Below are positions 31,408 through 41,584 of a DNA stretch of 42,440 bases, in pieces. How positions within the stretch are numbered: the stretch's first letter is position 1; each line of letters starts with the position of its first letter. Under the pieces are notes generated by a model. That model searched no databases. It was not told where the DNA came from and saw nothing but the letters and a program-made list of their open reading frames with translations. This DNA comes from CAZGRP01 sp964527995 (GTDB taxonomy: Bacteria > Zhuqueibacterota > Zhuqueibacteria > Oceanimicrobiales > CAZGRP01). A program made the position numbers and the translations under genes. The DNA lies in the NCBI GenBank assembly GCA_964527995.1, contig CAZGRP010000034.1:1-42440 (forward strand). The letters are read 5' to 3'.

Positions 31408-33228
31408 TCAGTTCGCCCCGCCCGGAGACACGCTGTGCTCCAGCACCATCTCAGCCAGGTTCAATCGCCAGATGTCCCGGCCGTAGGTCAGCGTCAACCT
31501 GCTGCTGCCGATTTCGGCCTTCATGAACGGACCGTTGAAGAGCTTGTAGCTGCGAAAGTCAATCGCCTTCCCATTGATCAGCCGCTCACCTCCAAAGGCG
31601 AAGGCCATGCGATCACCCGCCAGAGTCTGGTAGCGAACCTGGACCTTCCGGCCGAATCCGGTCGTGTCGACCCGGGCCCTGTTGAATTTTGCCTTGAACG
31701 CCTCAAAGGATGGAAAATCGTCGGCCGACACCGCTTCGAGGATGACTGCGTTCCTGCCATGGTAGCTGAAAAGATAGGTGCCCGCCTGCCGATCTTCGAG
31801 CACATACGGCTGCAACACAAACATGGCGAAATAGGTATTCCCGCCCTGCCCGAAGATCCAGCCATCGCCGCTCTCTTCCCGGGATTTCAGATTCTTCGGA
31901 AAGAACCCGTTGATCTGTTCGTAATGCGTGCCCTTCGGAATGTCGTAGAGAACGATGATGGCGTTCTTGTGTTGAAAGGTCTGCTCGTAGGGCGAGGCGC
32001 TGGTGAGCTTGTCGGCCCGGTTGTAGGTGCCTTTGGACTTCACAACTTCGCTCACCATGATTTTGGGCTCCTCGGGGAAAAACATGGTGAGTTCATAGGC
32101 CGAGTAGTACGGGTTCAGCGTAAACACGGCGCCGTTGGTGCCGTCCTCGGTCACGTAATTCAACCCCCAGGTGTGCTGCTGAATCGGCTGCAGGATGCCA
32201 CCCTGCAGCGAGCCGAGGGCGAAATCTTTGGTCATGTAAGTGTACTTGTAGACCGGCGGGTTACGCTTCCTCAGGTGCCGGATGACGTTGCGCACGCGTT
32301 TGGTCTCGGTGTGCACGTACGGCTTGCTGCGATCGATGGCCATGTTGACCACTGCCAGAGGCGGCCGATAGCTGCTCAAAGCCGCCCAGATTACGTGGTT
32401 GACCTTCATCTCCTTGTGGAAATCGGAATCGCCGAAATAGAGATAGGCGAAGGGTGCCGTACTATTGCGCCGCCAGTCGTACACCGACGGCTCGTAGACC
32501 CGGCTGTAGCCGCCGACGTACATGCCCTTCAGGTGCTCGGCTGCAAAATCCGCCAGCAGCCAATCGAGCATCTGTTGCGCCTGCAGCCTCAACTTCGGAT
32601 CCTCAGCGAAATCGTACAGCAGCAGCCATGGCCCAAGATAGACCGGCATGTAATCAGGCGAATCGAACTCCCCCTGGCCGATCGTGGTGGTGGTGCGGGT
32701 CCAGAAATTGAGCCAGCCAAGGGCTTCCTGGTAGTTCTCCTGCGAGCTCTTGCCGTTGAACCACTCCTGGGACGTCATATCGGGCCATGTCTGAGCGGCC
32801 AAGAGGATGGCGGTGTAATACATCACCCAGTGGTTCTCTGTATCACCGCGGTAAGGTGTGTAGGTCTGCCACACTCGCTTGAACTGCGCTCGCAGCTTTT
32901 CAGGAAGCCGGTCGCGATAGTGGAGAAAGAAGGCCATGAGAGGATACGTGTAGAACATGTCGCCCTTCGGGTGGGCCAACTGTTCGCGCACGCTCTCGAG
33001 CGCCCGGTCGGCGCCCACTCCCACTGCAAGTCTGGCCGCGGCAGTATAGAAGCCGTTGCCGCCGACACTGGCCCGGTAGTTGAGCAGCACCTTGCTGCGC
33101 TCCCGGAATCCCTCTTCATATAGACGGTGAGAGGTCACATCTGCCCCCAGGGCCATACGGGCGGCCAAGACCACGGCCGCTGCAAGCACCGCAGGTCGCA
33201 CCCATCCAGGCTGCAAGTCGAAACCCAT
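31408..33228 (-). CDS. Secreted polysaccharide-lyase-like protein (alpha toroid plus beta sandwich), unknown
   Basis: 606 residues from ATG 33228, which has GGGAG upstream and begins a signal peptide (core PAVLAAAVVLAARMALGADV). The first 320 residues are helical with Trp/Tyr-rich motifs (NHWVMYYTAILLAAQTW, GEFDSPDYMPVYLGPWLLLYDF), as in alpha/alpha-toroid lyases and glycosidases. The remainder is beta-rich (GLNYVTEDGTNGAVFTLNPYYSAYELTMFF, DGWIFGQGGNTYFAMFVLQPY). The architecture is reminiscent of heparinase II/III-like lyases, but no exact family was recognised. It is probably exported and acts on a glycan. It lies 20 bases before the M24 gene. Confidence 0.72.
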   Translation of the reverse strand: MGFDLQPGWVRPAVLAAAVVLAARMALGADVTSHRLYEEGFRERSKVLLNYRASVGGNGFYTAAARLAVGVGADRALESVREQLAHPKGDMFYTYPLMAFFLHYRDRLPEKLRAQFKRVWQTYTPYRGDTENHWVMYYTAILLAAQTWPDMTSQEWFNGKSSQENYQEALGWLNFWTRTTTTIGQGEFDSPDYMPVYLGPWLLLYDFAEDPKLRLQAQQMLDWLLADFAAEHLKGMYVGGYSRVYEPSVYDWRRNSTAPFAYLYFGDSDFHKEMKVNHVIWAALSSYRPPLAVVNMAIDRSKPYVHTETKRVRNVIRHLRKRNPPVYKYTYMTKDFALGSLQGGILQPIQQHTWGLNYVTEDGTNGAVFTLNPYYSAYELTMFFPEEPKIMVSEVVKSKGTYNRADKLTSASPYEQTFQHKNAIIVLYDIPKGTHYEQINGFFPKNLKSREESGDGWIFGQGGNTYFAMFVLQPYVLEDRQAGTYLFSYHGRNAVILEAVSADDFPSFEAFKAKFNRARVDTTGFGRKVQVRYQTLAGDRMAFAFGGERLINGKAIDFRSYKLFNGPFMKAEIGSSRLTLTYGRDIWRLNLAEMVLEHSVSPGGAN

Positions 33229-33342
33229 GCGCGCACTCCCATTGTTCTGTTCCTTCGAAAACGCCACTCCACCAAAGAGAAGAAAAAGGGCCGAGAGTCT
33301 ATTCCGCACAGCAAGGACACCTTCTGGCGGCATCTCGACGGC

Positions 33343-34338
33343 TTATCTCAAGGCCACGACCCGCAGGCGCCACACCTGGGCGCCCTCCAGACCGGCGAAC
33401 TCCCAGTGCTCGCCGCCATCGGTCGACCGGAAGATGCCGCCGTTGATGCTGCCGGCGAAAACCAGGTCACGAGTCGGATGCACGGCAACGGCATGAATCA
33501 TCAGATTGGTCAGGCCCGCGCTCTTCTTCTCCCACGTGGCACCACCATCCACTGACTTATAGACCCCGCCCTCGAAGGTACCCGCGTACAGCACCTGTGG
33601 GTTCTTCGGATCGATGGCAATGTCATAGACGGTGTCGTTGTCCAGCCCGGAGCGGCTCGGCCGCCAGTGCCTGCCGCCATCGGTCGACACCAGGACTGCC
33701 TGATTCTCTGTGCCGGCGAAGAACTTGCGCGGGTCGACTGGATCCTGCACCAGAACCCGCACACCTTCTCCCTGCAACCCGCTCTGCCGCCAACGGTCAG
33801 CCGCATCTGTGCTGGCCCAGACTCCGTTCTCTCCGCCCACCAGCAGGTGCTGTGTGTTGGCCCGGTCGATGACCATCGTCGACGTGTAGGTGTCGCTCAG
33901 GCCGTTGTTCCTCTCCTGCCAGGTACCGCCGCCGTCGGTCGATTTCCAGACGCCATAGGCACTTGCAAGATATACCGTTTCCGGACGTTGGGGGTCGACC
34001 CGCACCTCCAACACCTCGGTCACCCGCCAGTCGGTGGTCTGCCGCCATCTGCGACCGCCATCGACCGTCTTCAGCACGCCGTTGCCGGCCGCAACGTAGA
34101 TCACCCTGCCATCGCTGTCCCGCGGCAGGTCAAAGGAAAAGCAGCGGATATTTGGCCAGGAAATGCTGGTCCAGGTCTGGCCGTCGTCGAGGCTCACCTG
34201 CAACCCGGTGGGCGGGTTGTCGGCGCCGACGATATATCGTTTGTTCGACAGAACCGACGCGTACACCGCGATCCGACTCTGCGCCAACAACGGGATGTTC
34301 AGCATCAGGCCTAAGCTCATGATAAGGCAGATCTTCAT
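33343..34338 (-). CDS. Secreted beta-propeller (BNR/sortilin/Ycf48-like repeats)
   Basis: 331 residues with a signal peptide (MKICLIMSLGLMLNIPLLAQS) and at least six Asp-box repeats: VSLDDGQTWTSI, KTVDGGRRWRQT, KSTDGGGTWQER, VSTDGGRHWRPS, KSVDGGATWEKK, RSTDGGEHWEFA. Asp boxes are structural turns of seven- to ten-bladed propellers, common in sialidases, sortilin and Ycf48. No catalytic sialidase residues are visible, so a binding or scaffold role is likely. ATG 34338 has a GGAG at 9 bases. It is upstream of the lyase-like gene on the same strand. Confidence 0.88.
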   Translation of the reverse strand: MKICLIMSLGLMLNIPLLAQSRIAVYASVLSNKRYIVGADNPPTGLQVSLDDGQTWTSISWPNIRCFSFDLPRDSDGRVIYVAAGNGVLKTVDGGRRWRQTTDWRVTEVLEVRVDPQRPETVYLASAYGVWKSTDGGGTWQERNNGLSDTYTSTMVIDRANTQHLLVGGENGVWASTDAADRWRQSGLQGEGVRVLVQDPVDPRKFFAGTENQAVLVSTDGGRHWRPSRSGLDNDTVYDIAIDPKNPQVLYAGTFEGGVYKSVDGGATWEKKSAGLTNLMIHAVAVHPTRDLVFAGSINGGIFRSTDGGEHWEFAGLEGAQVWRLRVVALR

Positions 34339-34502
34339 CCGGCGCGCTCCGTAGTTTTTCTGCAACGAACCTACCCGTGCTCAGAGCTTGGAATATAAAT
34401 GCTGCAAGGCACAAAGTCAACCATCGGCTCGACGACCGGCGAAATCATCCAGGTCAGTAGCCATCGTCGGCGAGCGCTGGAGGCGCGTGACGAACAAATA
34501 AC

Positions 34503-34531
34503 TTGACATTTTGATCATGGTTCGCGAAATT
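34503..34531 (+). promoter_or_regulatory. Possible promoter in the 34339-34563 gap
   Basis: TTGACA (34503-34508) and GAAATT after 17 bases (34526-34531). The -10 is poor. It lies between divergent genes and just ahead of the GGAAGAAGGAAGGA that precedes ATG 34564. Nothing else is seen in this gap. Confidence 0.35.
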
Positions 34532-34563
34532 AGCGCGACCCTCAAGGAAGAAGGAAGGACGCC

Positions 34564-35838
34564 ATGGACGCGCCGACGATGGGATGGGGGCTGGCCGCGC
34601 CACCTCGACACCTCACGCATCAGCTTCAGGTGAACCGAAGCGGCAGCATGGGTGACTTTCTCTGCCGACTTCGTCCCTCCTGCCGCGGCCCGAGTTTCGA
34701 CGCCGCATGTCGCAAGAAGATCAGCATGTCGTTATCAGCCACCAGGAAGCTCCTCTTCACCATGGCAGTGGTGCTGCTCAGCGCAATGACTGCCAATGGG
34801 GCACCGCAGAGAGGTATGCCAAATCAGGTGGTGATCCCCGGCGACCTCCGTGTCGCTGCACTCAGTGCCGAGGTGCTGCAGCGCTATGCCAAAGAAATCG
34901 CCGCGTCCGGTCCACAGGCCACCATCCTCCAGGCGGCGCTGTTGTTCGATGCTCTTGGAGCTTCCGGGGTGCACTACTCCGGCTCACGCGGCAGAGACGG
35001 CGATGGACTGGCCAACTCCATCGCCAGCGAGCGGCCGTTCCGCGACCCGGGCGAGACCCTGGAAAGCCAGACCGGCAACGATGAGGATCTGGCAGTGCTT
35101 TATGCCTCGGCGCTCCTGGGGTCGGGGGTGCGCAGCGTCATCATCGTTTCCGCCGGCCCGCTGCTCCTGGCCTTCGATACCGGCATCCCCAGCCGGTTCG
35201 CTGACCGAATCTTTCGCAGCGATGAGGCCTATCTGAAGAAGGGTGGCACCATCTGGTTGCCGGTCGACGTCACACGCGTGGGCGGTACGCTAACCGAAGC
35301 ATGGAGGTCGGCCAGCCGGCTGCCGAAACGCTTTCTGATCGAGACCCGGCGGGGGCGTTTGCCTGCTGCGAACGGTGCCGACAGCGGACGTGACGGTCTG
35401 GGTCTCGACAAAGAACTTCTCGATCGCCGCTTTCGGACCGATCTTCGCTTCTACGCCAGCCTGACCGCCCTGCCGACACCGACCAGTGGCAACAACCGAC
35501 CAAAGGCGACCGTCTACCTCCGGCTCTCGGCTCTTCAAACCGGAATTGGACTCTTCGATGAAGCCCAGGCCAGCCTGGACAGCGCCGCAGCTGCAGGAGC
35601 GGATCGCACCACTGTTCTCTTCCGCCAAGCCGCCTTGTTCGATCATCAGGAACGCTTTCGTGAGATGGCAAAGGTAGGCGGACTGCTGATGACGATGGAG
35701 CCGGGCAACCCGCGCGGCTTTCTCGTCGCTGCCTACGCCGCCCTGCGCCTCGGCGACATCGATCAGGCCAAGGTCCTCTATCGCAAGGCCAGAAAGCTCT
35801 CTTGGTCTTCCAGCGCCACGGACGGCTCGAGAAGATGA
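34564..35838 (+). CDS. Transglutaminase-like fold protein with C-terminal TPR, catalytic Cys absent
   Basis: 424 residues if started at ATG 34564, which has a strong ribosome site. ATG 34726 would begin directly at a signal peptide (KLLFTMAVVLLSAMTANGAP), so the first 54 residues are uncertain; their codon third-position GC is compatible with coding. The middle region GNDEDLAVLYASALLGSGVRSVIIVSAGPLLLAFDTG followed by IWLPVDVTRVGGTLTEAW resembles the transglutaminase-like block GDCDDLSxLYxSLLEAxG...WxPVE. The catalytic Cys position reads Asp, so it is probably inactive. The C-terminal 110 residues form TPR-like helices (AYAALRLGDIDQAKVLYRKARKL). Periplasmic location is inferred. Confidence 0.65.
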   Translation: MDAPTMGWGLAAPPRHLTHQLQVNRSGSMGDFLCRLRPSCRGPSFDAACRKKISMSLSATRKLLFTMAVVLLSAMTANGAPQRGMPNQVVIPGDLRVAALSAEVLQRYAKEIAASGPQATILQAALLFDALGASGVHYSGSRGRDGDGLANSIASERPFRDPGETLESQTGNDEDLAVLYASALLGSGVRSVIIVSAGPLLLAFDTGIPSRFADRIFRSDEAYLKKGGTIWLPVDVTRVGGTLTEAWRSASRLPKRFLIETRRGRLPAANGADSGRDGLGLDKELLDRRFRTDLRFYASLTALPTPTSGNNRPKATVYLRLSALQTGIGLFDEAQASLDSAAAAGADRTTVLFRQAALFDHQERFREMAKVGGLLMTMEPGNPRGFLVAAYAALRLGDIDQAKVLYRKARKLSWSSSATDGSRR

Positions 35839-35958
35839 GCCCGCCACGGCCGGTCGTGGAATCTTGCCGGCCGGGCGCGATATTCACTCTGCAGAAGGCG
35901 CACCCATTCCCAGCTCTTTGCCAGGGAACTTCACCGCAACATCCCAGAGGTTTTGGTC

Positions 35959-37602
35959 ATGGCGAAACTCCATGGCGGCGCCCAAGTCGCCAAAGTCCTC
36001 CAGCAAGAAGGTGTCCGTCACATCTTCACGCTCTGCGGCGGCCACATCGCCCCCATTTACCTGGCCTGCGGTGAGGCAGGTCTTCGCGTCATCGACACTC
36101 GCCACGAGCAGGCTGCTGCCCACGCCGCAGACGGCATGGCGCGGGTCACCCGCGGACTCGGCGTCGCGGTCGTCACAGCCGGCCCCGGCCTCACCGATGC
36201 GGTCACCGGAATCGCCAACGCTCGCTACGCCGACAGCCCGGTGCTGATCCTCGCTGGCAGTGCGCCGGTGGCCGAATGGGACCGCGGCGCTCTGCAGGAG
36301 ATGCCGCAGCTGGAAGTGGTGCGGCCGATCACCAAGTGGGCCAGAGTGGTGACCGACCCGCGGCGCATCGGAGAATACACCGCCGAGGCGGTGCGCGCCG
36401 CCCTGTCCGGCAAACCGGGCCCGGTCTACCTGGAGCTACCCATCGATGTGCTCATGGAGCAGACCGAAACAAGCGAGTGGACGCTTCATCCGGGCTATCG
36501 AACCGCAGCCCGGATAGCGCCAGCCCCGGCCGACGTCGAGGCCGCCTCGCGGTTGATGGCCCAGGCCGAGCAACCGGTGGTGATCGCCGGCAGCAACGTC
36601 TGGTGGGACCGCGCCGAATCGGCCTTGCTCGAGTTCATCGACAAGGCTGGATGGCCGGTTTACCTCAATGGCATGGCCCGTGGCACGGTTCCAACAACCC
36701 ATCCGCTGTTCTTCCAACACTCCCGCCGCTTCGCCTTCGAACATGCCGATTGTGTCGTCGTCATCGGCACACCCTTGGATTTCCGGCTTGGCTATGGCAG
36801 ATTCAACCGCGAGGCCAAGGTCATCATGGTCGATCACGACGCCGGCGGCATGGGGCGGAACCGGCCGGTGGACGTCGGTGTGGTAGGGCACGTCGATCTC
36901 GCCCTGGAGCTGCTGGCCTCCGGGATCGGGCGCGGTGCAACAAGCAAAGCCTGGCTCGAGCAATTGCGGGCCGAGGAAGAAAAGCGAGCCGCACGCATCG
37001 CAAAGCTGGCCGCTTCCGATGCGGTGCCGATCAACCACTATCGTCTATGCAAGGCCATCGCCGATGTAGCAGGCGAAGAGGCAATTCTGGTCGGCGATGG
37101 TGGCGACATCGTCGCCGTCGGCGCCAAAGTGATCCCTGTCAACCGCCCCGGCCACTGGATGGACCCCGGCCCCTTCGGCTGCCTGGGCGTCGGCCCTTCC
37201 TTTGCCATAGCCGCCAAGCTCGCCCATCCTGACAAGCCCGTTATTATCCTCCACGGCGACGGCAGCTTCGGACTCAATGCCATGGAGTTCGACACCGCTG
37301 TCCGCCACAACATCCCCATCGTTTCGGTGGTCGGCAACGACGCCGGCTGGGGCCAGATTCGCAACCCGCAGATCGCCCTCCTTGGGGAGCAAGCCTCTCT
37401 GGCCACCGACCTGGCACTGACGCGGTACGAGCGCGTTGTCGAAGCCCTGGGCGGGTTCGGTGCCTTCGTCGAAAAGCCGGAGGAGCTGCGGCCCGCGCTG
37501 GAGGCTGCCCTGGCGTCAGGGAAGCCGGCCTGTGTCAATGTCGCCCTCGACCCGACCACCCTGCGCGGCCAAGTCAATGTCATGCGCGGGCTAAACATCT
37601 GA
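35959..37602 (+). CDS. ThDP-dependent enzyme, acetolactate synthase/2-hydroxyacyl-CoA lyase-like
   Basis: 547 residues with three ThDP-enzyme domains. The N-terminal PYR domain has the catalytic Glu in DTRHEQAAAHAADGMAR and GPGLTDAVTGIANA. The central Rossmann-like domain contains PVVIAGSNVWWDRAE. The PP domain has the ThDP/Mg motif GDGSFGLNAMEFDTAVRHNIP...VGND. The overall pattern is closest to ILVBL/HACL1-type lyases and oxalyl-CoA decarboxylases rather than biosynthetic IlvB; no regulatory subunit gene is adjacent. ATG 35959 is chosen, with AGAGG at 8 bases. The substrate is undetermined. Its 3' end is partly duplicated after zwf. Confidence 0.88.
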   Translation: MAKLHGGAQVAKVLQQEGVRHIFTLCGGHIAPIYLACGEAGLRVIDTRHEQAAAHAADGMARVTRGLGVAVVTAGPGLTDAVTGIANARYADSPVLILAGSAPVAEWDRGALQEMPQLEVVRPITKWARVVTDPRRIGEYTAEAVRAALSGKPGPVYLELPIDVLMEQTETSEWTLHPGYRTAARIAPAPADVEAASRLMAQAEQPVVIAGSNVWWDRAESALLEFIDKAGWPVYLNGMARGTVPTTHPLFFQHSRRFAFEHADCVVVIGTPLDFRLGYGRFNREAKVIMVDHDAGGMGRNRPVDVGVVGHVDLALELLASGIGRGATSKAWLEQLRAEEEKRAARIAKLAASDAVPINHYRLCKAIADVAGEEAILVGDGGDIVAVGAKVIPVNRPGHWMDPGPFGCLGVGPSFAIAAKLAHPDKPVIILHGDGSFGLNAMEFDTAVRHNIPIVSVVGNDAGWGQIRNPQIALLGEQASLATDLALTRYERVVEALGGFGAFVEKPEELRPALEAALASGKPACVNVALDPTTLRGQVNVMRGLNI

Positions 37603-37735
37603 AGGCGGAAGTCGGTGCGGGCCAGAAGCGCGACCGCTGCGTCGGAAGCGCATGCCCCTCGAGGTACTGGCAGAGTGATCGAGCCATTGCCCTTGACTAT
37701 GCACTGCATCTCTCGTATTTTGCTGTAGTTTCAAG
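37459..37735 (+). repeat. Direct repeat copy A (ThDP-gene tail plus promoter)
   Basis: About 277 bases: the last 145 bases of the ThDP gene and 130 bases of downstream spacer including a promoter. A diverged copy (B, 39362-39637) lies in the same orientation beyond zwf. Matching blocks include GCGGGCTAAACATCTGAAGG, AGTCGGTGC, GGAAGCGCATGCC and CCCTTGACTATGC. Confidence 0.85.
37693..37721 (+). promoter_or_regulatory. Sigma70-type promoter upstream of zwf
   Basis: TTGACT (37693-37698), a 17-base spacer, TATTTT (37716-37721). The zwf start codon follows after 108 bases. The same box pair and spacer length recurs at 39595, so it was part of the duplicated segment. Confidence 0.65.
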
Positions 37736-37829
37736 CACGCAGGCCGGAAGAGGTGGTTACGCGGACGGCCAGGGCCGTCTCACTGAACACGCCGTCCATA
37801 CCCGGCGACAACAGGAGTGAGCTGAATTC

Positions 37830-39353
<1,524 letters not shown>

Positions 39354-39361
39354 ACGCTCCC

Positions 39362-39504
39362 GGTGTTTTCGTCGGAAAGCCGGCAGAGCCGCGGCCAGTG
39401 CTCGAGGCTGCCCCGGCATCAGGCAGCCCACCTGTGTCAACGTCGCCGTCACACCAACCATCCTGCGCGGCGAACTCTACGTCGTGCGCGGGCTGAGCAT
39501 TTGA
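39362..39504 (+). pseudogene. Decayed remnant of a ThDP-enzyme 3' end
   Basis: Beginning 8 bases after the zwf stop, one frame reads VFVGKPAEPRPVLEAAPASG, matching AFVEKPEELRPALEAALASG of the gene at 35959. A frameshift then moves the match to another frame reading CVNVAVTPTILRGELYVVRGLSI and a TGA stop, matching CVNVALDPTTLRGQVNVMRGLNI. It has no start and is broken, so it is a relic of a duplicated ThDP gene. Confidence 0.8.
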
Positions 39505-39594
39505 AGGAGCAAGTCGGTGCCGGCAAGAAACGCGTCTGGTGCGTGGGAAGCGCATGCCACTCGAGGCGCTGGGACGGGGATGGCGACACTTCCC

Positions 39595-39623
39595 TTGACT
39601 ATGCGCTGCTTCTCTGTTATTTT
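39595..39623 (+). promoter_or_regulatory. Duplicated promoter, now upstream of the MNT/HEPN operon
   Basis: TTGACT (39595-39600), a 17-base spacer, TATTTT (39618-39623), identical in boxes and spacing to the zwf promoter. The next start codon is 57 bases downstream. Confidence 0.65.
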
Positions 39624-39680
39624 GCTATGGTTACAAGGAAAGATGATCTGTAGGCAGACCGTGCAGGAGGATTCCGACAA

Positions 39681-39992
39681 ATGACCGACGAGATCCGACA
39701 GCACATTAAAGAGGCAGTACGACAGGTTGATTACGACAAGATTGTCTTGTTCGGCTCAAGAGCAAGGGGGGATTTCTCAAAAGCGAGCGACTATGACCTG
39801 TTGATCATAGTGCGCCATCCTCTTGATATGAGAGAAAAGATCAGGATGTCCACACATATAAGGAAATTGCTGGCGAAGAGAGGGATCGACGCGGACGTGA
39901 TCATAAAGTCTCCAGAGGAGATCCAGTACTATAGGGACAAAATAGGAAACGTAGTAAGAACCGCTCTTGAAGAGGGAGTGGTCCTGGAATGA
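39681..39992 (+). CDS. MNT-type nucleotidyltransferase antitoxin (MntA-like)
   Basis: 103 residues. The minimal nucleotidyltransferase signature is GSRARGDFSKASDYDLLIIV (residues 25-44), with the metal-binding Asp37 and Asp39. In type VII toxin-antitoxin systems such MntA proteins AMPylate and neutralise the HEPN partner. The ribosome site GCAGGAGG precedes the ATG. It overlaps the next gene by four bases (ATGA). Base composition is lower in GC than the neighbours, suggesting recent acquisition. Confidence 0.9.
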   Translation: MTDEIRQHIKEAVRQVDYDKIVLFGSRARGDFSKASDYDLLIIVRHPLDMREKIRMSTHIRKLLAKRGIDADVIIKSPEEIQYYRDKIGNVVRTALEEGVVLE

Positions 39993-40366
39993 CTGAATAC
40001 GTCAGGCAGTGGTTGACAAAGGCGAGCAATGACCTCAAGGTTGCAGAGCACGAGATCGTACTTGCCCCTGAAGACATGGTGACGGAGGCCATCTGTTTCC
40101 ATTGTCAGCAAGCCGTGGAGAAGTTCCTGAAAGCGTACCTCATAACACAAGGAATTGAGTTCGGAAGAACACACAATCTAGAGTATCTACTGGAGTTGTG
40201 TGCCACGGTCGACAAGGAGTTTGAAGGATTGGACGTTGGCAATTTGACTTTCTATGCTGTGGAGATACGATATCCCGACGAATTCTACGTACCTACTCTG
40301 GCGGAAGCACGAGAGAGCCTGGAGATAGCCAGAAAGATAAAAGAGTTTGTGCTGAAAAGGATCTGA
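39989..40366 (+). CDS. HEPN-domain toxin (HepT-like)
   Basis: 125 residues forming a HEPN helical bundle: YVRQWLTKASNDLKVAEHEI, then CFHCQQAVEKFLKAYLITQGIEF, the THNLEYLLEL block and a C-terminal AEARESLEIARKIKEFVLKRI. The sequence around the THN motif (Arg60, His62) differs from the canonical RX4-6H ribonuclease motif, as in many MNT-linked minimal HEPN proteins, so RNase activity is not assured. It is translationally coupled to the MNT gene. It is probably a toxin or phage-defence component. Confidence 0.88.
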   Translation: MTEYVRQWLTKASNDLKVAEHEIVLAPEDMVTEAICFHCQQAVEKFLKAYLITQGIEFGRTHNLEYLLELCATVDKEFEGLDVGNLTFYAVEIRYPDEFYVPTLAEARESLEIARKIKEFVLKRI

Positions 40367-40500
40367 GAGATGCCAAGGAGCGAAGTGATGCAAGTCTCTC
40401 TGTTGTTTTTCCCTCCCTCATGCGTTGCAATTGGAACGTGGGCTTGTAAAACTTGGAGACTAGAACTTGGAGACGGCTACGAACGTAGGAGAACCCATCC

Positions 40501-41472
40501 ATGAAAACCGACGGCAAAGTTTCCCGCAGAGATTTCGTCCGAGCGATGGTTGGTAGTGCCGCCTTCGCCGGCGTCATGGGCAAGTTCAAGCCATTGGAGG
40601 CACTTGCTACTGCCGTCCTTGGGAAATCAACAATGCCCACCCGGCCTCTGGGGAGAACGGGCCATGCTGTCCGTCTGTTCAGCCTCGGCGGCCAGGCAAC
40701 GCTGGAACAGGACGGGCGCACGGATGACGCCGTAGCCATCATCAATCGTGCAATCGACCTTGGTGTCAACTACATTGACACCGCCGCTCGATACGGAAGA
40801 GGCATAAGCGAAACCTACATCGGCCGCGTGATGAAGACCCGGCGCAAAGAGGTTTTCCTTGCCACGAAGACGCACGATCGGACCTACGATGGCTCCATGC
40901 GGTTGCTCGAAACGTCGCTGAAGCATCTGCAAACCGACCATCTCGATTTGTGGCAGCTTCACAACGTTCGAACGCAGGAGGACCTCGACAAGATTTTTGC
41001 GAAAGACGGCGCCATCAGAGCGCTGGAAAAAGCCCGCGATGAAAAAATCGTACGTTTCCTCGGCATCACCGGTCACCGCGATCCGTTCGTTCTTCGCAAG
41101 GGGATCGAGCAGTATCCCTTTGATTCCATCCTCATGGCGCTCAATGCTGCCGACAAGCACCACGCCTCCTTTATCGACAATCTGCTGCCAGTCGCTGTCG
41201 AAAAAAAGATGGCCATCATCGCCATGAAGATTCCCGCACGAGGCAGAATCTTTCGAGAAGGCGGCATCTCTACGATGGAACAAGCAATGGGCTACGTTCT
41301 CACGCTGCCGGTCAGCACTATCATCGTTGGCATCTCCACCCTCAAAGAGCTGGAAGAGAATGTTCAGATTGCAAAGGCATTCAAGCCGTACACCAAAGCC
41401 GAGATGGCAAAGCTGGAGGAATTGACCAAGCCGTACTATGCGGAGGCAAGCTGGTTTAAGAAGAAGTGGTAG
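40501..41472 (+). CDS. Tat-exported aldo/keto reductase
   Basis: 323 residues. A twin-arginine signal (VSRRDFVRAMVGSAAFAGVMG) precedes an AKR TIM barrel (about 47-315). The catalytic tetrad is visible: Asp93 and Tyr98 in YIDTAARYGRG, Lys123 in LATKTHDR, His154 in LWQLHN. The C-terminus lacks the Cys-rich ferredoxin-like extension seen in some relatives. The start is ATG after AGGAGAACCCATCC. The exported AKR class is common in anaerobic FCB and planctomycete genomes; substrates are unknown. In the gap before it, ACTTGGAGAC is repeated twice in tandem. Confidence 0.92.
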   Translation: MKTDGKVSRRDFVRAMVGSAAFAGVMGKFKPLEALATAVLGKSTMPTRPLGRTGHAVRLFSLGGQATLEQDGRTDDAVAIINRAIDLGVNYIDTAARYGRGISETYIGRVMKTRRKEVFLATKTHDRTYDGSMRLLETSLKHLQTDHLDLWQLHNVRTQEDLDKIFAKDGAIRALEKARDEKIVRFLGITGHRDPFVLRKGIEQYPFDSILMALNAADKHHASFIDNLLPVAVEKKMAIIAMKIPARGRIFREGGISTMEQAMGYVLTLPVSTIIVGISTLKELEENVQIAKAFKPYTKAEMAKLEELTKPYYAEASWFKKKW

Positions 41473-41492
41473 CAGTGAAAGGCGGCCAATAG

Positions 41493-41558
41493 GTTCGTAG
41501 CGCGCGCTTCAGCGCGCCTGAAAGGCGAAAAAGGCGGCCTGAAGGCCGCACTACGAAC
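41493..41558. repeat. Nested palindromic repeat element
   Basis: Outer arms GTTCGTAG/CTACGAAC enclose two perfect hairpins: GCGCGC-TTCA-GCGCGC (41502-41517) and GCGGCC-TGAA-GGCCGC (41534-41549). This REP/MITE-like design is typical of dispersed intergenic elements. It follows the AKR stop by 20 bases. Only one copy is seen in this window. Confidence 0.75.
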
Positions 41559-41584
41559 AGAAGGATGCGGAGGGCGACCCCGCA

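Larger units (their letters stand above)
39362..39637 (+). repeat. Direct repeat copy B (ThDP-gene tail remnant plus promoter)
   Basis: A diverged copy of 37459-37735, roughly three quarters identical by eye, in direct orientation. It covers the pseudogene and the duplicated promoter and ends just before the toxin-antitoxin operon. The best-conserved parts are the promoter boxes and the block around the stop codon. Confidence 0.85.

Noticed and set aside
30413..31486. 357-codon plus-strand frame opposite the M24 peptidase
   Set aside because: Antisense shadow; the M24 metal ligands are all on the minus strand.
31399..33123. 574-codon plus-strand frame opposite the lyase-like gene
   Set aside because: No family features or signal. 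The minus-strand frame has a signal peptide, a ribosome site and protein-like composition.
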